This document shows, one piece after another, positions 22,320-33,200 of a stretch of 35,409 bases of DNA. Origin of the DNA: Gnetum montanum (taxonomy: Eukaryota; Streptophyta; Gnetopsida; Gnetales; Gnetaceae). The stretch covers positions 483,161-518,569 of the forward strand of contig MNCI01003962.1 in NCBI GenBank assembly GCA_015680685.1. The letters run 5' to 3'. Both the position numbers and the translations under genes were made by a program. The notes beneath the pieces are model-generated. The model was not told where the DNA came from, did not search any database, and was given only the letters and a program-made list of their open reading frames with translations. The first letter of the stretch is position 1. Every line of letters begins with the position of its first letter.

Positions 22320-22760
22320 GAAGCCACTTTACATTTTGATGCACATCAACTGTGTGAGGAGGTAGCATAGCTACTGTCATCATGTTCCCCTCTAGGGAAA
22401 TGCATTCATTCGCTTATCATTTTGCATTCCCTTACACCAATAATATGGCAGAATATGAAGGGCTGCTCAGAGGCCTCTTAATTGCCCAAGCACTACACAT
22501 ACAACACCTGGAAATCCGGGGAGATTCACAACTAGTCATGAATCAAATCACCGATGTCTACACCTACAAGGCTACGCACCTGCAACCCTACTGTGATGTA
22601 GCAAAAACTCTTCTTAAGCAATTTGTGACCATAGATGTGCAACATGTGCCACGCAACGAGAACACCGTGGCAGATGCCTTAGCTAACCTTACGTTAAACA
22701 TTCCATCACATTCCTTGGCAAACCTACCAACTTCAATTATCAAATGTGCAAAGCCTATCA
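22320..22760 (+). pseudogene. pol: E1 archaeal-type RNase H
   Basis: Second RNase H, diagnostic of the Tat lineage. The first catalytic Asp is in LHFDA near 22337, after which a frame change occurs before 22382. The remaining catalytic residues are in one open frame: Glu in NNMAEYEGLLRGL, Asp in EIRGDSQLVMNQ, and Asp in NTVADALANL. The E2 copy has lost the third residue (GNSQL). This domain would remove RNA from the RNA/DNA hybrid during reverse transcription. Confidence 0.85.
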
Positions 22761-24049
22761 CTCAAGTGAAATACGTGGCCTCTGTTAGTGCTGCGGATAC
22801 CCAAGAGTGGTATGCTGACATTAAGGCTTACCTACAGCATGGAAAATCCCCAAGTGGATTAACATCTTCCCAGAGAGATGAAATCCGAAAGCGTGCCCAA
22901 CAATACATGATCATGGGAAATGATGCCCAGTGTCGACATTCCTACAACGGCATATTGCTAGCATGCGTGGGTGGGGAGCAAGCACAGAAGGTAGTTAATG
23001 AAGTGCATGAAGGGCTTTGTGGTGGACACATAGCACCTAGGGCTATGGCTACAAAACTCAAATACCTAGGGTACTACTGGTCCCTCATGGAGCACGACTA
23101 CTTATCGAAAGTCAAGACGTGTGACACATGCTAGAGATACACAAATCTCATAAACGTAGCACCTACAAACCTGCATCCAACGCAAATCACGTGGCCCTTC
23201 CAACGATGGGGAGTAGACCTCATAGGGCCTATCACACCTAAGTCCTCCACAGGGCATAGTTTCATTATCACCGCCACTAAGTACTTTACCAAGTGGGTGA
23301 AAGCTATCCCCCTGAGGAAGACGACATCTCAGCAAATATACCATTTCATCCTAGACAACATCGTAACCAGATTCGGGCTTCCAATAACTATTGTGACCAA
23401 CAATGGGCCACAGTTCAATAGTACAAAAACTTGAACCTTCTGCAACAATCTAGGAATTAAACAATCATTCTCTTCCCCCTATTATCCATAGGCAAATGGG
23501 TAGGTAGAGGCTACAAATAAGTCCATCATCAACTTGTTGAAGCTGATGCTCAACAATAGCAAGAGATGGTGGCACGAGCAAATCCTCTACGTCTTGTGGG
23601 CTTACTGAACTATGTGCAGAACCGCCACAAGTAAGACTCCTTACAGCCTTGTTTATGAATTTGAAGCTATGTTGCCTCTTGATTTGTAGGTACCTTCACT
23701 TCGGATGATCCTATCCAACATCGTGAGTGAAGCCCAGAATAACAAATCATGGATCATTGACCTCGACTCAATAGAGGAGGAGCACATGTAGATGCTAAGA
23801 TGCATCAAGCACTACTAGAGTAAGAAATAGCAGAAGCATCATGCAGACCCGCACAGATGGCCATTGTAGAAGGGAGACCTTGTCCTCAAGGCCGTCCGTG
23901 AGCATGTGAGAAAATTCTCAGCCAATTGGGAGGGCCCTTATGTGGTCACTAAAGCCTTCGGGAATGGAGCCTTCAAGTTGGCAGACATGGACAGCAACGA
24001 GTTTGCCAACCTGGTGAATCACTTGTACCTCAAGCTGTACTACGTCTGA
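22761..24049 (+). pseudogene. pol: E1 integrase (broken)
   Basis: Continues in the frame of the second RNase H. The HHCC zinc domain is at about 23000-23134 (HEGLCGGHIAPRA...CDTC). The core begins WGVDLIGPITPKS with the first Asp. The second catalytic Asp is Asn at 23399-23401 (TNNGPQF), and the Glu is in the VEATNKS block. Stops at 23132, 23432 and several more downstream are nearly all TAG where relatives have Gln, for example both Gln of the YYPQANGQ-type motif; WAY is followed by TGA where Arg is expected. The C-terminal region (SANWEGPYVV) ends at TGA 24047-24049. No chromodomain follows. Confidence 0.9.
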
Positions 24050-24055
24050 AGCATA

Positions 24056-24370
24056 ATGATAGCTACCACCATCCGCTACGACGTTAAACTGGCAACAACA
24101 CTGAGCAGCATTCGTAATGATGTTAAACTAGTAGCACCGAGCAACGTCCGCAATGATGTTAAACTAGCGACACCAAGCAGCGTCTGCAACAACGTTAAAC
24201 TAGTGGCATCAAGCACCATCTGCTACAACATTAAACTGGCAACAACAACAAGCAGCATCTGCTACGATGTTAAAATAGCATGTACAATCTACTAGGATCT
24301 TAAACCAGCATAGCAATCCACTAGGACCTTAAACCAACACACGCTCTACTAGGACCTTAAACTAGGTTCA
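24056..24370 (+). repeat. E1 post-integrase tandem repeat
   Basis: Nine imperfect units, first 36 or 39 bp (GTTAAACTAGCGACACCAAG-type) and then shortening to about 28-30 bp with CTACTAGGACCTTAAACCAGCA. The array starts 7 bp after the integrase stop. The translated track here is a repeat artefact, not a gene. E2 has a related array at 5115-5344. Confidence 0.88.
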
Positions 24371-25399
24371 CGTCACATCCCCAGCATGCACCAATAACAA
24401 ATACACATCAAACGAGCAAGCACGATGCCGCCGTGCGGGGGGGTCATCATAGCACTATAATGTAGTTCATGACGTAATGGAAATGCGGTCTAGGAGATGT
24501 GTGACATCACCACCCTTGGCATCATGCTGATCCTCCAGAGATGTTGTATGGCATCACACTAGTCCTCCAGACATACCGTCACCACGGCCCCTTGCCCTAA
24601 CGGTTGCTCCTTGGCCAGTCCCTGCAGCTAAAGTTTTGGAAATATTGTGGGCTAGCCATAATATTGTTATCATCCGGCCCCCCGCCAACAACGTTTGGCT
24701 ATGTGGTACTTGACCCCATAGCTGAACTTGGAATGCATGCCCCTGGTAGGGATTCTATTGCATCCGCACTCACAGCGAAGCCTTTGAGGCCAGTTCCTCC
24801 ATGCTGACGCTACCAAGGTCACTGCTAGCCTTCCTACTTTGGACATCGTACACCAGCAATGATGTCCAATAGGTTTAGCAATGCTAGTAGCGAGCAAGAC
24901 CTTTGCCCCCAAGGGCACGGCTTGCTATAGTAGCAAATGCTACAGCACCGTGAAGTGAGTGCCTCGACTAGCTTGGCTACTACAGAGTGCAACTCCCATG
25001 ACGTGCGTAATGCAGCTCACTGCCTGGGAAACACCAATGCAAGTTCCATAACGCACGTAACACATCTCGCCGCATGGAACACATCTGTAGGCAAGTCAAA
25101 ACCCTACATGGATGTAATGCAACTCATCCTGGCAAAGATACCTATCCTATGAGAGATTAAAGGATAGTTGAAGCAAAGGTGAAAATGCACACAACTCCCT
25201 CAAAGCACTCCGAAGAGGGACTTGGCTAAACCTCATCCTTGCACCTCTCTTGTACCTCTTTCCTCCCTGCTTTGCCTCTTCACTTCAATGCAACACTCTC
25301 AAGTGCAGTCAAGCGACGTCGAGCAACAACCTCGACATTTTACCTACTGTAGTGTTTCGTTTTCTTTGTCGACGTCTATCAAGCCTATTCTCTAGATGT
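24371..25399 (+). other. E1 3' untranslated region
   Basis: No coding motif. There are small local duplications: GGCATCA...CTGATCCTCCAGA and GGCATCACACTAGTCCTCCAGA near 24500-24580, and a direct repeat of about 65 bp around 24975-25100 (CATGACGTGCGTAATGCAG versus CATAACGCACGTAACACATC). CT-rich sequence lies at 25230-25290. Confidence 0.5.
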
Positions 25400-25416
25400 T
25401 GACAAAGAGGGATCAA
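25400..25416 (+). other. E1 polypurine tract region
   Basis: The purine-rich stretch GACAAAGAGGGATCAA ends directly at the TG of the right LTR, the expected place and composition for the plus-strand primer. Two pyrimidines near the end suggest decay. Confidence 0.6.
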
Positions 25417-27026
25417 TGAAATACCCCAAAAAATGCGAGGTCATTCTTGCTTCACCAGGCATTGTAATTCATGTAGCATTATGGTAGTTCTTTGGGAGGA
25501 GCACACTCTGAGTTCAGGCCGGCCAATTCGACAAATTTTCTGCTTTGGGCATGAACAGGTTCTATGAATCATCTTGCATGTCCACCCAAATAGTTTTCCC
25601 AGCCGACAGCCTACTCAAAAATGATGTGAGGAGTTGGCAATAGCATTCTGGATGTGCAAGACAATTCCCCAAGTGTTCTAAGTCACGAAGTCTACTACGC
25701 TACGCTACGCCCCGCTATGTAGTGTAGCAAGCTTCAGAAAATATTTGCAAAGCAAAGTGCCACTCTACGCTATGCTATGTAGCATAGCGTAGCATAGCAA
25801 AAACCATACAGCCAATTTCATCACCCAACTTCAAGTCCTTCAACAATGTCCCTTTCCATTAGGAAGTGACAGACTATGTCTGTTGCTACACTACGCTGAG
25901 CTACATGGAACAGCAAGGCATAACAATCCTATGAAAAGACATAAGGAAGCTCAAAGGGCAAGACCAGCAAAGTTACAAGTTCCCCAGTGTAGGAATCAAG
26001 GTTTGCAGATTAGCCAAGTTTTCACGACTAAGGCCAGACCCTACGCTACATAGCGTAGCATAGCGTAGCAAGTATGTAGCATATGTGTAGCAAAATGTGG
26101 GACAACATGCTACGCCGTGCCGAGCATGCTACGCTATGACACGCAACAAAGCATATGGGTGGTTGTGCAACATCAATGCACTTTACCTAATTAGACCATT
26201 GGCACATGTCTCTAGACGCTGATGATGCAATTACAGTGTGGCAGGCTCGCAAGTGCAACATTGCAAACTCACAATCACAATGGTCATGCACATCCAACAG
26301 TCATACTGGCATGTGCAGCACAAGAAAGTCAACGAAGGCCCAAGGCACATGGTGTCCAAACTGCCCCTTTCGCGTGCCCTTGGTCCTATAAATACCCCAA
26401 TGAGCAACATTCAAAGGGTTCAAATTTTTTTCGATTTTCTGACTTTTCCCCTCTCTAGCAACACGAGCTCTCTTCTCGGCACATTGTAACATCAAGCATT
26501 GTATGCTTTCTGTTTAACACTGTAAATAGTTAGCATTCCTAGCTTACATTTTTGTTCTGTCCCTCTTCTACCACCTTGGTAGAATCCCCACATTGTTAGC
26601 GCCTAAGTCTACACCCAAGCACACAACCTGCTTTGCTCTACACATCCTAGTTACTCTCGGGATCTCTGCACTCCGTCATGTTGTGCAACTGACTGTATCC
26701 ACCCTGACAGAGCAAACTTGTAGCTTTGGAGCAGTGCATTTTTCTAACTGCATTTTACTTTGTTTCTTGCTTATTATTGTGTATTGCATTATTTTTTGCT
26801 TTATTTACTTTCAAGCATTACTTCGCATTCTCACCCCTGTTTTCAAATTATATGTAGCAAAAGGCTATATAGATGCCAATTAAGTCCTTGTCTAATCAAC
26901 CAGACTGTTTAGGGTGCCCTGTATCTGCACACACCCAGCATAGCCCTCCCTTGGGAACGGGGTCAAAGTTGTCATGCCCGCCGACCCCTCTATGTTTTCC
27001 AGCCACCGACGTCTTTGATCACTACA
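25417..27026 (+). repeat. E1 right LTR
   Basis: Begins TGAAATACCCC and ends ATCACTACA. It is colinear with the left LTR over its full length, with the same TATA box (26387-26394), inverted repeats (25764-25799, 26041-26070) and U5. By-eye alignment of the first ~157 positions gives 24 differences, 20 of them transitions. Confidence 0.93.
26387..26394 (+). promoter_or_regulatory. TATA box of right LTR
   Basis: TATAAATA in the context GGTCCTATAAATACCCC, the counterpart of 9805-9812. Confidence 0.7.
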
Positions 27027-27031
27027 CATGT
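27027..27031. repeat. Target-site duplication CATGT (right)
   Basis: Exact copy of 8836-8840 directly after the CA terminus of the right LTR. Confidence 0.9.
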
Positions 27032-28470
27032 GTAGTTCCAAGGTTGCTAGCATTTATGGTCAAGGAATAATGTTAAAATTTGTCAATTTCAAGGGTTTTT
27101 CAATGGTTTTTTTCTTACCCCCTTTGTTCCATGTTGGACAACATGGAACTAGCTAGGAAGACCTTAGGGGATGGATTTTTGGTCATATTTGATCATTTTA
27201 AGGAAGTATGGTAACTCCCAAATGTGCTAGCAAGTTGTAGGGTAAGTTTAGGTTAGTTTTACCTTATTTTGATGTGTTTATGACTTTCCTTGGACCTTCC
27301 TAGCTACATCCACACTAGCTCCATGTTGGCAAACATTGATAGGATCTCCCTCGCATGTGGATGAACTTGAGGTCAAGTTTTGGACCACTTTCAACAAGTT
27401 TTGATAGGATTTCAAAGCTGTTAGGTCTATAGAGGATCAAGGGTCTTAATTTGATGTCAAAATTGATCAATTTTCAGGCTCCTAGATGTTCATGTAGTCA
27501 TCCCCCCCCCCCCCCCCCCAACCTTTCTCCATGCTAGTTAGGGTCACCTCAATATGGAAGAAAGGGGGATCATAAAATTTTATCATTTTTAATTAGTTTT
27601 GTAACATTTGAAAGCTTTGAGAGACTCTGAAAGGATCTAGAGGTCACTAGGATAGGTCATCATGTTGTTATTGGCTATAGATAAGGTTATACTACATACC
27701 CCAAATGCATCCATGCTGGCCAATGTGGAGAGGGGTTCACTAGTGAGGATAAGCTTCAAGGGTGGAAATCAACTTAAACCTCCATTACTATTGACTACAA
27801 GAGATATATGGGCTATCTAAGTAGCATTTATGGTCAATTAGGGCTTGGAGAAGTATTTTATGTTACACCCCTGAGCCTCCACACTAGCCAATGTGGAGGG
27901 AAGGTTCATCAACATGAACCAAGTCCAAAGGTTTCATGCACTTTCAACTAGGTTTGATAAGTTTTTGAAGCTTCCAGGAGTGACTGGAGGGGTTCTAGGT
28001 CATGTGGGTCCACTCTAAGGATCAGATTTAAGCTTGATGAGTAGTGGGTGATAAGAATAGATGTTACCCCCTTACTCCATACTAGGCAATGGTACCCTAG
28101 CATGGAAGCCCAAAATACCAAGTTTAGACTATATCTAAACCCCTATCGGAGCCAGGGTTGGATGAGGTGGATCACAGCTACCAAAAATGGAAAGGAAGTT
28201 AGGTTTTTAAGGTTTTAGAAGGTGGGAAGCATGCATCCATGTTGGATCCATGCTACCTAGTGTGGATGCATGGGGTTAAGGATTAAACATGATTTAAGGC
28301 ATTCAAGAGATTAAAACCCTCATTGTTCATGGATTTTTTAGTCTAAAACCACAATTCATGAGGGCATATGATGAGGCCCATGGTCCAAAACCTAAAAAAT
28401 CAAGAAAATTAAGTGTAAGTGTTGTTTCCCCTTTCATGCCCAATGTAGAGAATACTCTACCCCCCTCCCC
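27032..28470. repeat. Degenerate ~187-bp array, right part
   Basis: Continuation of 8175-8835. Anchor boxes of the CCATGYTGGC / CCACACTAGCC type are at about 27129, 27321, 27529, 27711, 27879, 28077, 28237 and 28434. Including the left part and removing E1, the eleven spacings are 160-209 bp with a mean near 187 bp. The spacing across the insertion is 178 bp, which fits the series. A run of 18 C lies at 27502-27519. No coding motif. Confidence 0.6.
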
Positions 28471-30255
28471 CTACCCCCCTTGCACTTCAATGCACTTTAA
28501 GTTCTAATTCATAAAATTGGCAATGGGGGTGAGTGGAAACATTTAGATTTAAACTTAATTTTTATTACTAATTTTCCTAAAACACCAATCACACTTTGTA
28601 TTCCATATCTAGTGCATTGGAATAGAGCTATATGAGAGTTTGTTGCTACAAACACCATCTCCCTTCAACATTAAAGCACCATAGCTTCCTTCCTACCAAC
28701 ATAGAAGCCTCAACTCTTCAGTTTTCAAGCTTCTATAGCATTGGTGTAACTAAGATGAAGAAATGTGAAGGATTAAGTAAGAACCCAATGAATTAGAAGG
28801 TTGATCAGGCTACTCAAAACCTTTTCAAGCTACCCATGCTTGTTTCAATTTAGACTTCCTCGTCACTCACTCTCAAGTAGGCCATCTCTAGTCCTTTTCT
28901 CCAATTTCTTAGTTGTTTTTATGTTTTTCTAGCTAGGATAGGGGCCATTTTCTTCAAATCTATGGAAAGGGGTTTGATGAAATTGAATTCCAATGAAATC
29001 CTAACTCATATTTTCGTCGTTTCTATGCAAATATATGATTTTTTGGTTGCTCAATCTTTCACAAATTTGATTTGTAAAATAGACTTCCTTTTCTATGTGC
29101 TTTTTCTAAAAATTTGGCAGTGGAGCCGTTTTTGTTAAAACCAGGCTAATACTTTTGTTAAAATTAAATTCTAAAAAAATCCTACCCCATATTTTGACTT
29201 CAATTTAATACTAAATTAAATTAGGTTTTATGTATTTTGTGTTTTGAAATGCTTTTTTGATGAGAAAAGCAAGCAAATATGTGAATTTTTTATTAAGAAA
29301 ATGGCTAAATGCTGGCACAATCTAAGGTCATAGGTTTTTAGGGTTATGTTTAAGGTTTACAATGGTTATGATCACATCTAACTTGGACTCATTACCAAGA
29401 AGTTATGGTTGTTTCAATTAGGTTTTGTAATTAGAGTTTGTGCTATTTTTTAGATTTTCATCCAAGTTTACAAATTTTATATGAATAAACGATAGGGGCT
29501 TTTAATTTTTTCTAATTTTAGGAGCATAGGGCTCAATTTTCACTTTTAAACAATGGTGTAATCACTCTATTTAGAGTTCAAATGAATTTTTGGTGAATTT
29601 TTCACCAACCCTACATAGAAGGGGGTGCATGGTGACAGCTATAGTTGTGCAAATCTAGCTATGGATCATGTAAAGTTGGTTATGTAATTTTTGTTTTACT
29701 TGTTATGTCTACAAATCTTGTGCCTTCAGGATTCCTTCAATGGTGAAATCACTAAAATCTAGCTTTGATGAATTTTTTTATGAAATTTTAACTATGGCTA
29801 TGTCAATTAGGCTTAATTCTAGTTGTAGCACTTTACCCCTTGGAGATGACTGTTATTGACATACTTAGAGATGTCTCTTGCCAAATTCCATGGCCTTGGA
29901 AATGCCTAAAGATGTAAACTATGTTCTAAATTTGGTTTCATGAGAAATAGATATTTTTACTATTTTTAGAAGGCTTTTTCCTATGGTTGTTTCTTCTAGG
30001 TTTTAATGCTTTTTCTGAATTACTATTTGGTTTGAACTAAGGCATAATTTTGGCTATGATGTTTTGACTATAATGGCTGAATGGCTATGGAGGATAAACT
30101 AGTTGTTATTAAATCTCTAAATGAATTTTGACAAACACTTTAGAGTTTTTTAAAGGGGCTAATTTTATCCCTAACTAAGGTGTTTTGTGAGATTCATAAG
30201 GAAATTCTAAGCATTGAAACATGATGCTAATGATGCTTATATTTTTCCCCTATAG
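28471..30255 (+). other. AT-rich region upstream of the E2 antisense gene
   Basis: No domain is recognised on either strand. It ends in the acceptor TTTTTCCCCTATAG just before 30256, so at least its distal part is probably intron of the E2 antisense gene, with a 5' exon and promoter somewhere within. The missing N-terminal half of E2 RT was looked for here on the - strand and not found. Confidence 0.4.
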
Positions 30256-33200
30256 GATCCTATTGAAGCCTGTACTCATCGTGGTTGATTTTATGGGCAT
30301 CCTATGTTGTATCAACTAGCCCAAGGCCAACACCCCTATACCTGACATGGACCTAGAGAAGGGGTCACTATGGTTCTGTCTAGGGACAAGGGAATTCCTT
30401 GCTTAACTTCTATAGAACTTTAGTATGATGATGTAATCATACTTGTCTATAGAAGTGGGTAGGATCATAGTAAGACCATACTGCCTGGGTCTACGCGGTT
30501 GGTTGCTAAATTTATAATCAATCATCCATAAACTCAAGTAGCAAGAGAGCCGATGAAGACAAAAGACATCACCAATATACATTATCTTTCAAACAACTAG
30601 AAGATGCCAGAGTATTCTTGTTACAACATTAATAATACTTTGATAATGATGCAAAGATCCCACTCCTTATTCCAGACCCCTCTAAGCACTATGTATCAAT
30701 TACAGGGGTAAGCATGGCTATTATAGGTTTTAATGTTTTAACTTTATTTAATTTGATCATCTTTCCTAACTTGTACATTTCACACACATCTTTCAGGTAT
30801 AGGGTTAATAATCAAGGCTTGGTCAAGAATGATCAAATCTTGGCATTAGCCCACACCATGTTGACTAAATTCACCAAAGATCCCAAAATTAGACACGTCA
30901 TTTTTGAACAACTAAAGGAGGACTTTGATGAATACCCTACCAGATTTGACCTTGTTTACAAGAAGCGTGTGGCTACCAAAATAGTGCATAGTTGGTGGGC
31001 GATCTACAAGGCCATCAAAGATATGGACATCACTAATGGGAGCCCCACATGAGCTTTACTAAACAAAAAGAAGAAAGGTGAGAAAAAGGATGGTTTTATA
31101 TGTTATACCTAAGGTTTTATGGCTATTTGGGTCTTCAGTGTTCTATGGTCTAAACTTAGCAATACTGATGCTAAGCATCCATCCTTAGCTTATAGGACAT
31201 TCCACTTCTACCAATGTCACTATCCCCCTTACTAGATGTTCTGTTGATACTCTCATCCTAAAGTTTGATGAAGTGGGGTTAGCATAGGAGTGGTTGATGG
31301 GGCAGGTATCTAAGAACATCCAAACAAACATCATGCTTGCAAGTTTGCTTAAGGTCTTTATGGTACCTAGCCCTACCATCCCTTTTGTAGAGATGATGAA
31401 CATCATTGACTCCTTCAACACAAGAGATGATGTGTTTTGCACCACAATACAAGGCATGCCGATTATCATTACCATTAGTGAGGCCATCTTTTGTGACTTG
31501 TTTGGTGTTCCTACTAATGGAATAATAGTTTCCACCAAACCAATGAAGGAGGTTAGCCATTATCTAGAAGTTGAGGAGTGATTTGTTTCTAGAAAGGATC
31601 ACTCTAAACTTACTTTTGATAACTTCATGAACCCTAACACAAGGGATTCCTATCCCTTATTTAGGTCTCAAGACTTTCCTAAATTGTTATCACAAAAGAA
31701 GGTAATCAGTATTGTCCAAGTATGGACCTTCAAGAAGGTCTTGACGATGGAGACTCATTTTAACTAGGATGCTTCCTTTGCTAAGCACCTTAAAGAGGAA
31801 ATCCTCAAACTCTACAAGAACACCTCTACAATAGTCCACATGCACTATGCATTTTTTGCAAGCTATCTAAAGAGGTTCATAGAATTCTTGGTGGTGAGCA
31901 AGAATGAGTCATGGGTGCACTAGGATTCAAAACAACTCTCTAAGCCTTGGATAAAATATCTTTATCCAAGTATGTAGGGCTCATAATCCACTAGAAGACA
32001 TGGAAGATTCATTGTCTATGACCACCAAGAATCTTAATAGTAGTTGATGTGAATCCCTAGACAACATGGGAAAGGCACCTCTTACATTCTCAATGAGCAT
32101 CTAGAGAGCTTGACAATTGTGTGTCAAGGCCAATAGGGTAGTTAAGGCTAGTTTAAAATTTCCAATGGAGGAAGCACCATTAGCATTAGAGTCATCCTCC
32201 AAGCAAAAATCATCTTTAAGATCCCTTGGTTAGATTAGTTAGTCACAAATATGTTTTAACTATGTTCTTAATGTTTTCAGATATGTTATGTCTAATGGCT
32301 ACACATACTAACTTGTTTGATGGGTTATGGATATAGGTCAATGGTTGAACTTAGCAGACCAAGCTGCTACTATGGAAGAAGAGAAAAGATAGGTAGAGGA
32401 GATGAACAAACATGAAAAGGAGGATCAAAGGTGTATAGCTACAATGGTAGAGGAACAAAGGATGTGAAGGAGGTACTCTTGTAGCAACATGAGGCTATAG
32501 GATTATCCCACATTAATATGGATGATCTAGATGCCTTGTTAAAAAAGCCACTACCCAAGGAGCCTCCAATCCACATCCTCAATGATGATATGAATGCGAA
32601 TGAGAATCTAGGTATGCATATTCTTTACTCATTATTGTCTATGGTTTATGCTTAATTTCTTAGTTCTTACTGTCTAAAGATTGTTATGCTTATCATAGTT
32701 CCTAAGCCATAACCAAAGGTCTCTACATCGATGTTTCACATGAAACCATGCTTAGAGGTCCTAGAAAAGATAGAATTCATTCATAGAATGGCAATGGACA
32801 TCATCAGTCAATTACAATAGATTACACCAAAGATTGGTAAGGACTATTATTTGCTATACCTTAGTTGTTTTACTATGAGTTATATTTTATGCTATGGCTA
32901 ACTCAGATTGTATGTCTTGTTTATGGTTATATTTTTCTTATTTTTAGTGCCATTATTTGCATGGAACCTGGCCCAAGACATAGAGTTTGACTCCTTGCCT
33001 AAACTTCTTCTTAACACCCCACATGTTCCCCTAAAGCTGTATGGAACTACCTCTGATTTTGCAGTTTCATGCACAAAAGCTTTATGGGAGATTTAGAGGT
33101 ATAATGAATCCCTATGAAAATAGGTTGTGGCCTTGAAGGAGAAAAATAAAAGGTAAGCTAAGAGGATCCAAGATCTTGAGGAATGTAAGGCCTTTGTGAA

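Larger units (their letters stand above)
8841..27026 (+). mobile_element. E1: complete Tat-lineage Ty3/gypsy LTR retrotransposon, 18.2 kb
   Basis: The ends are defined by TG...CA LTRs (8841-10444 and 25417-27026) and a perfect 5-bp target duplication. The internal region of 15.0 kb is unusually long. Domain order is gag, protease, RT, RNase H, archaeal-type RNase H, integrase, with no chromodomain or envelope seen; the two RNase H domains place it in the Tat group (Ogre/Retand/Tat relatives). Extra content is a spliced gene on the - strand between protease and RT, three repeat clusters sharing a CTTAAACTAGCA-like core, and a repeated leader. LTRs differ at 24 of about 157 positions aligned by eye at their 5' ends, 20 of them transitions, so the insertion is old. 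All ORFs are interrupted. Confidence 0.93.

Noticed and set aside
11105-24049. TAG reassigned to Gln, since so many TAG stand at Gln positions.
   Set aside because: CAG codons are also present, TGA and TAA stops and frameshifts occur too, and the bias is explained by deamination of methylated CHG sites in an old element.
24056-24295. ORF with repeated NDVKLA-like units.
   Set aside because: It is the translation of the 36-39-bp tandem repeat in a frame that happens to be open.
24050-25416. An envelope-like gene or chromodomain after integrase.
   Set aside because: The interval holds tandem repeats and non-coding sequence; no membrane or chromodomain pattern was seen.
27502-27519. Run of 18 C as a special structure.
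   Set aside because: A simple homopolymer of this kind is common in plant intergenic DNA and its length is prone to sequencing error.
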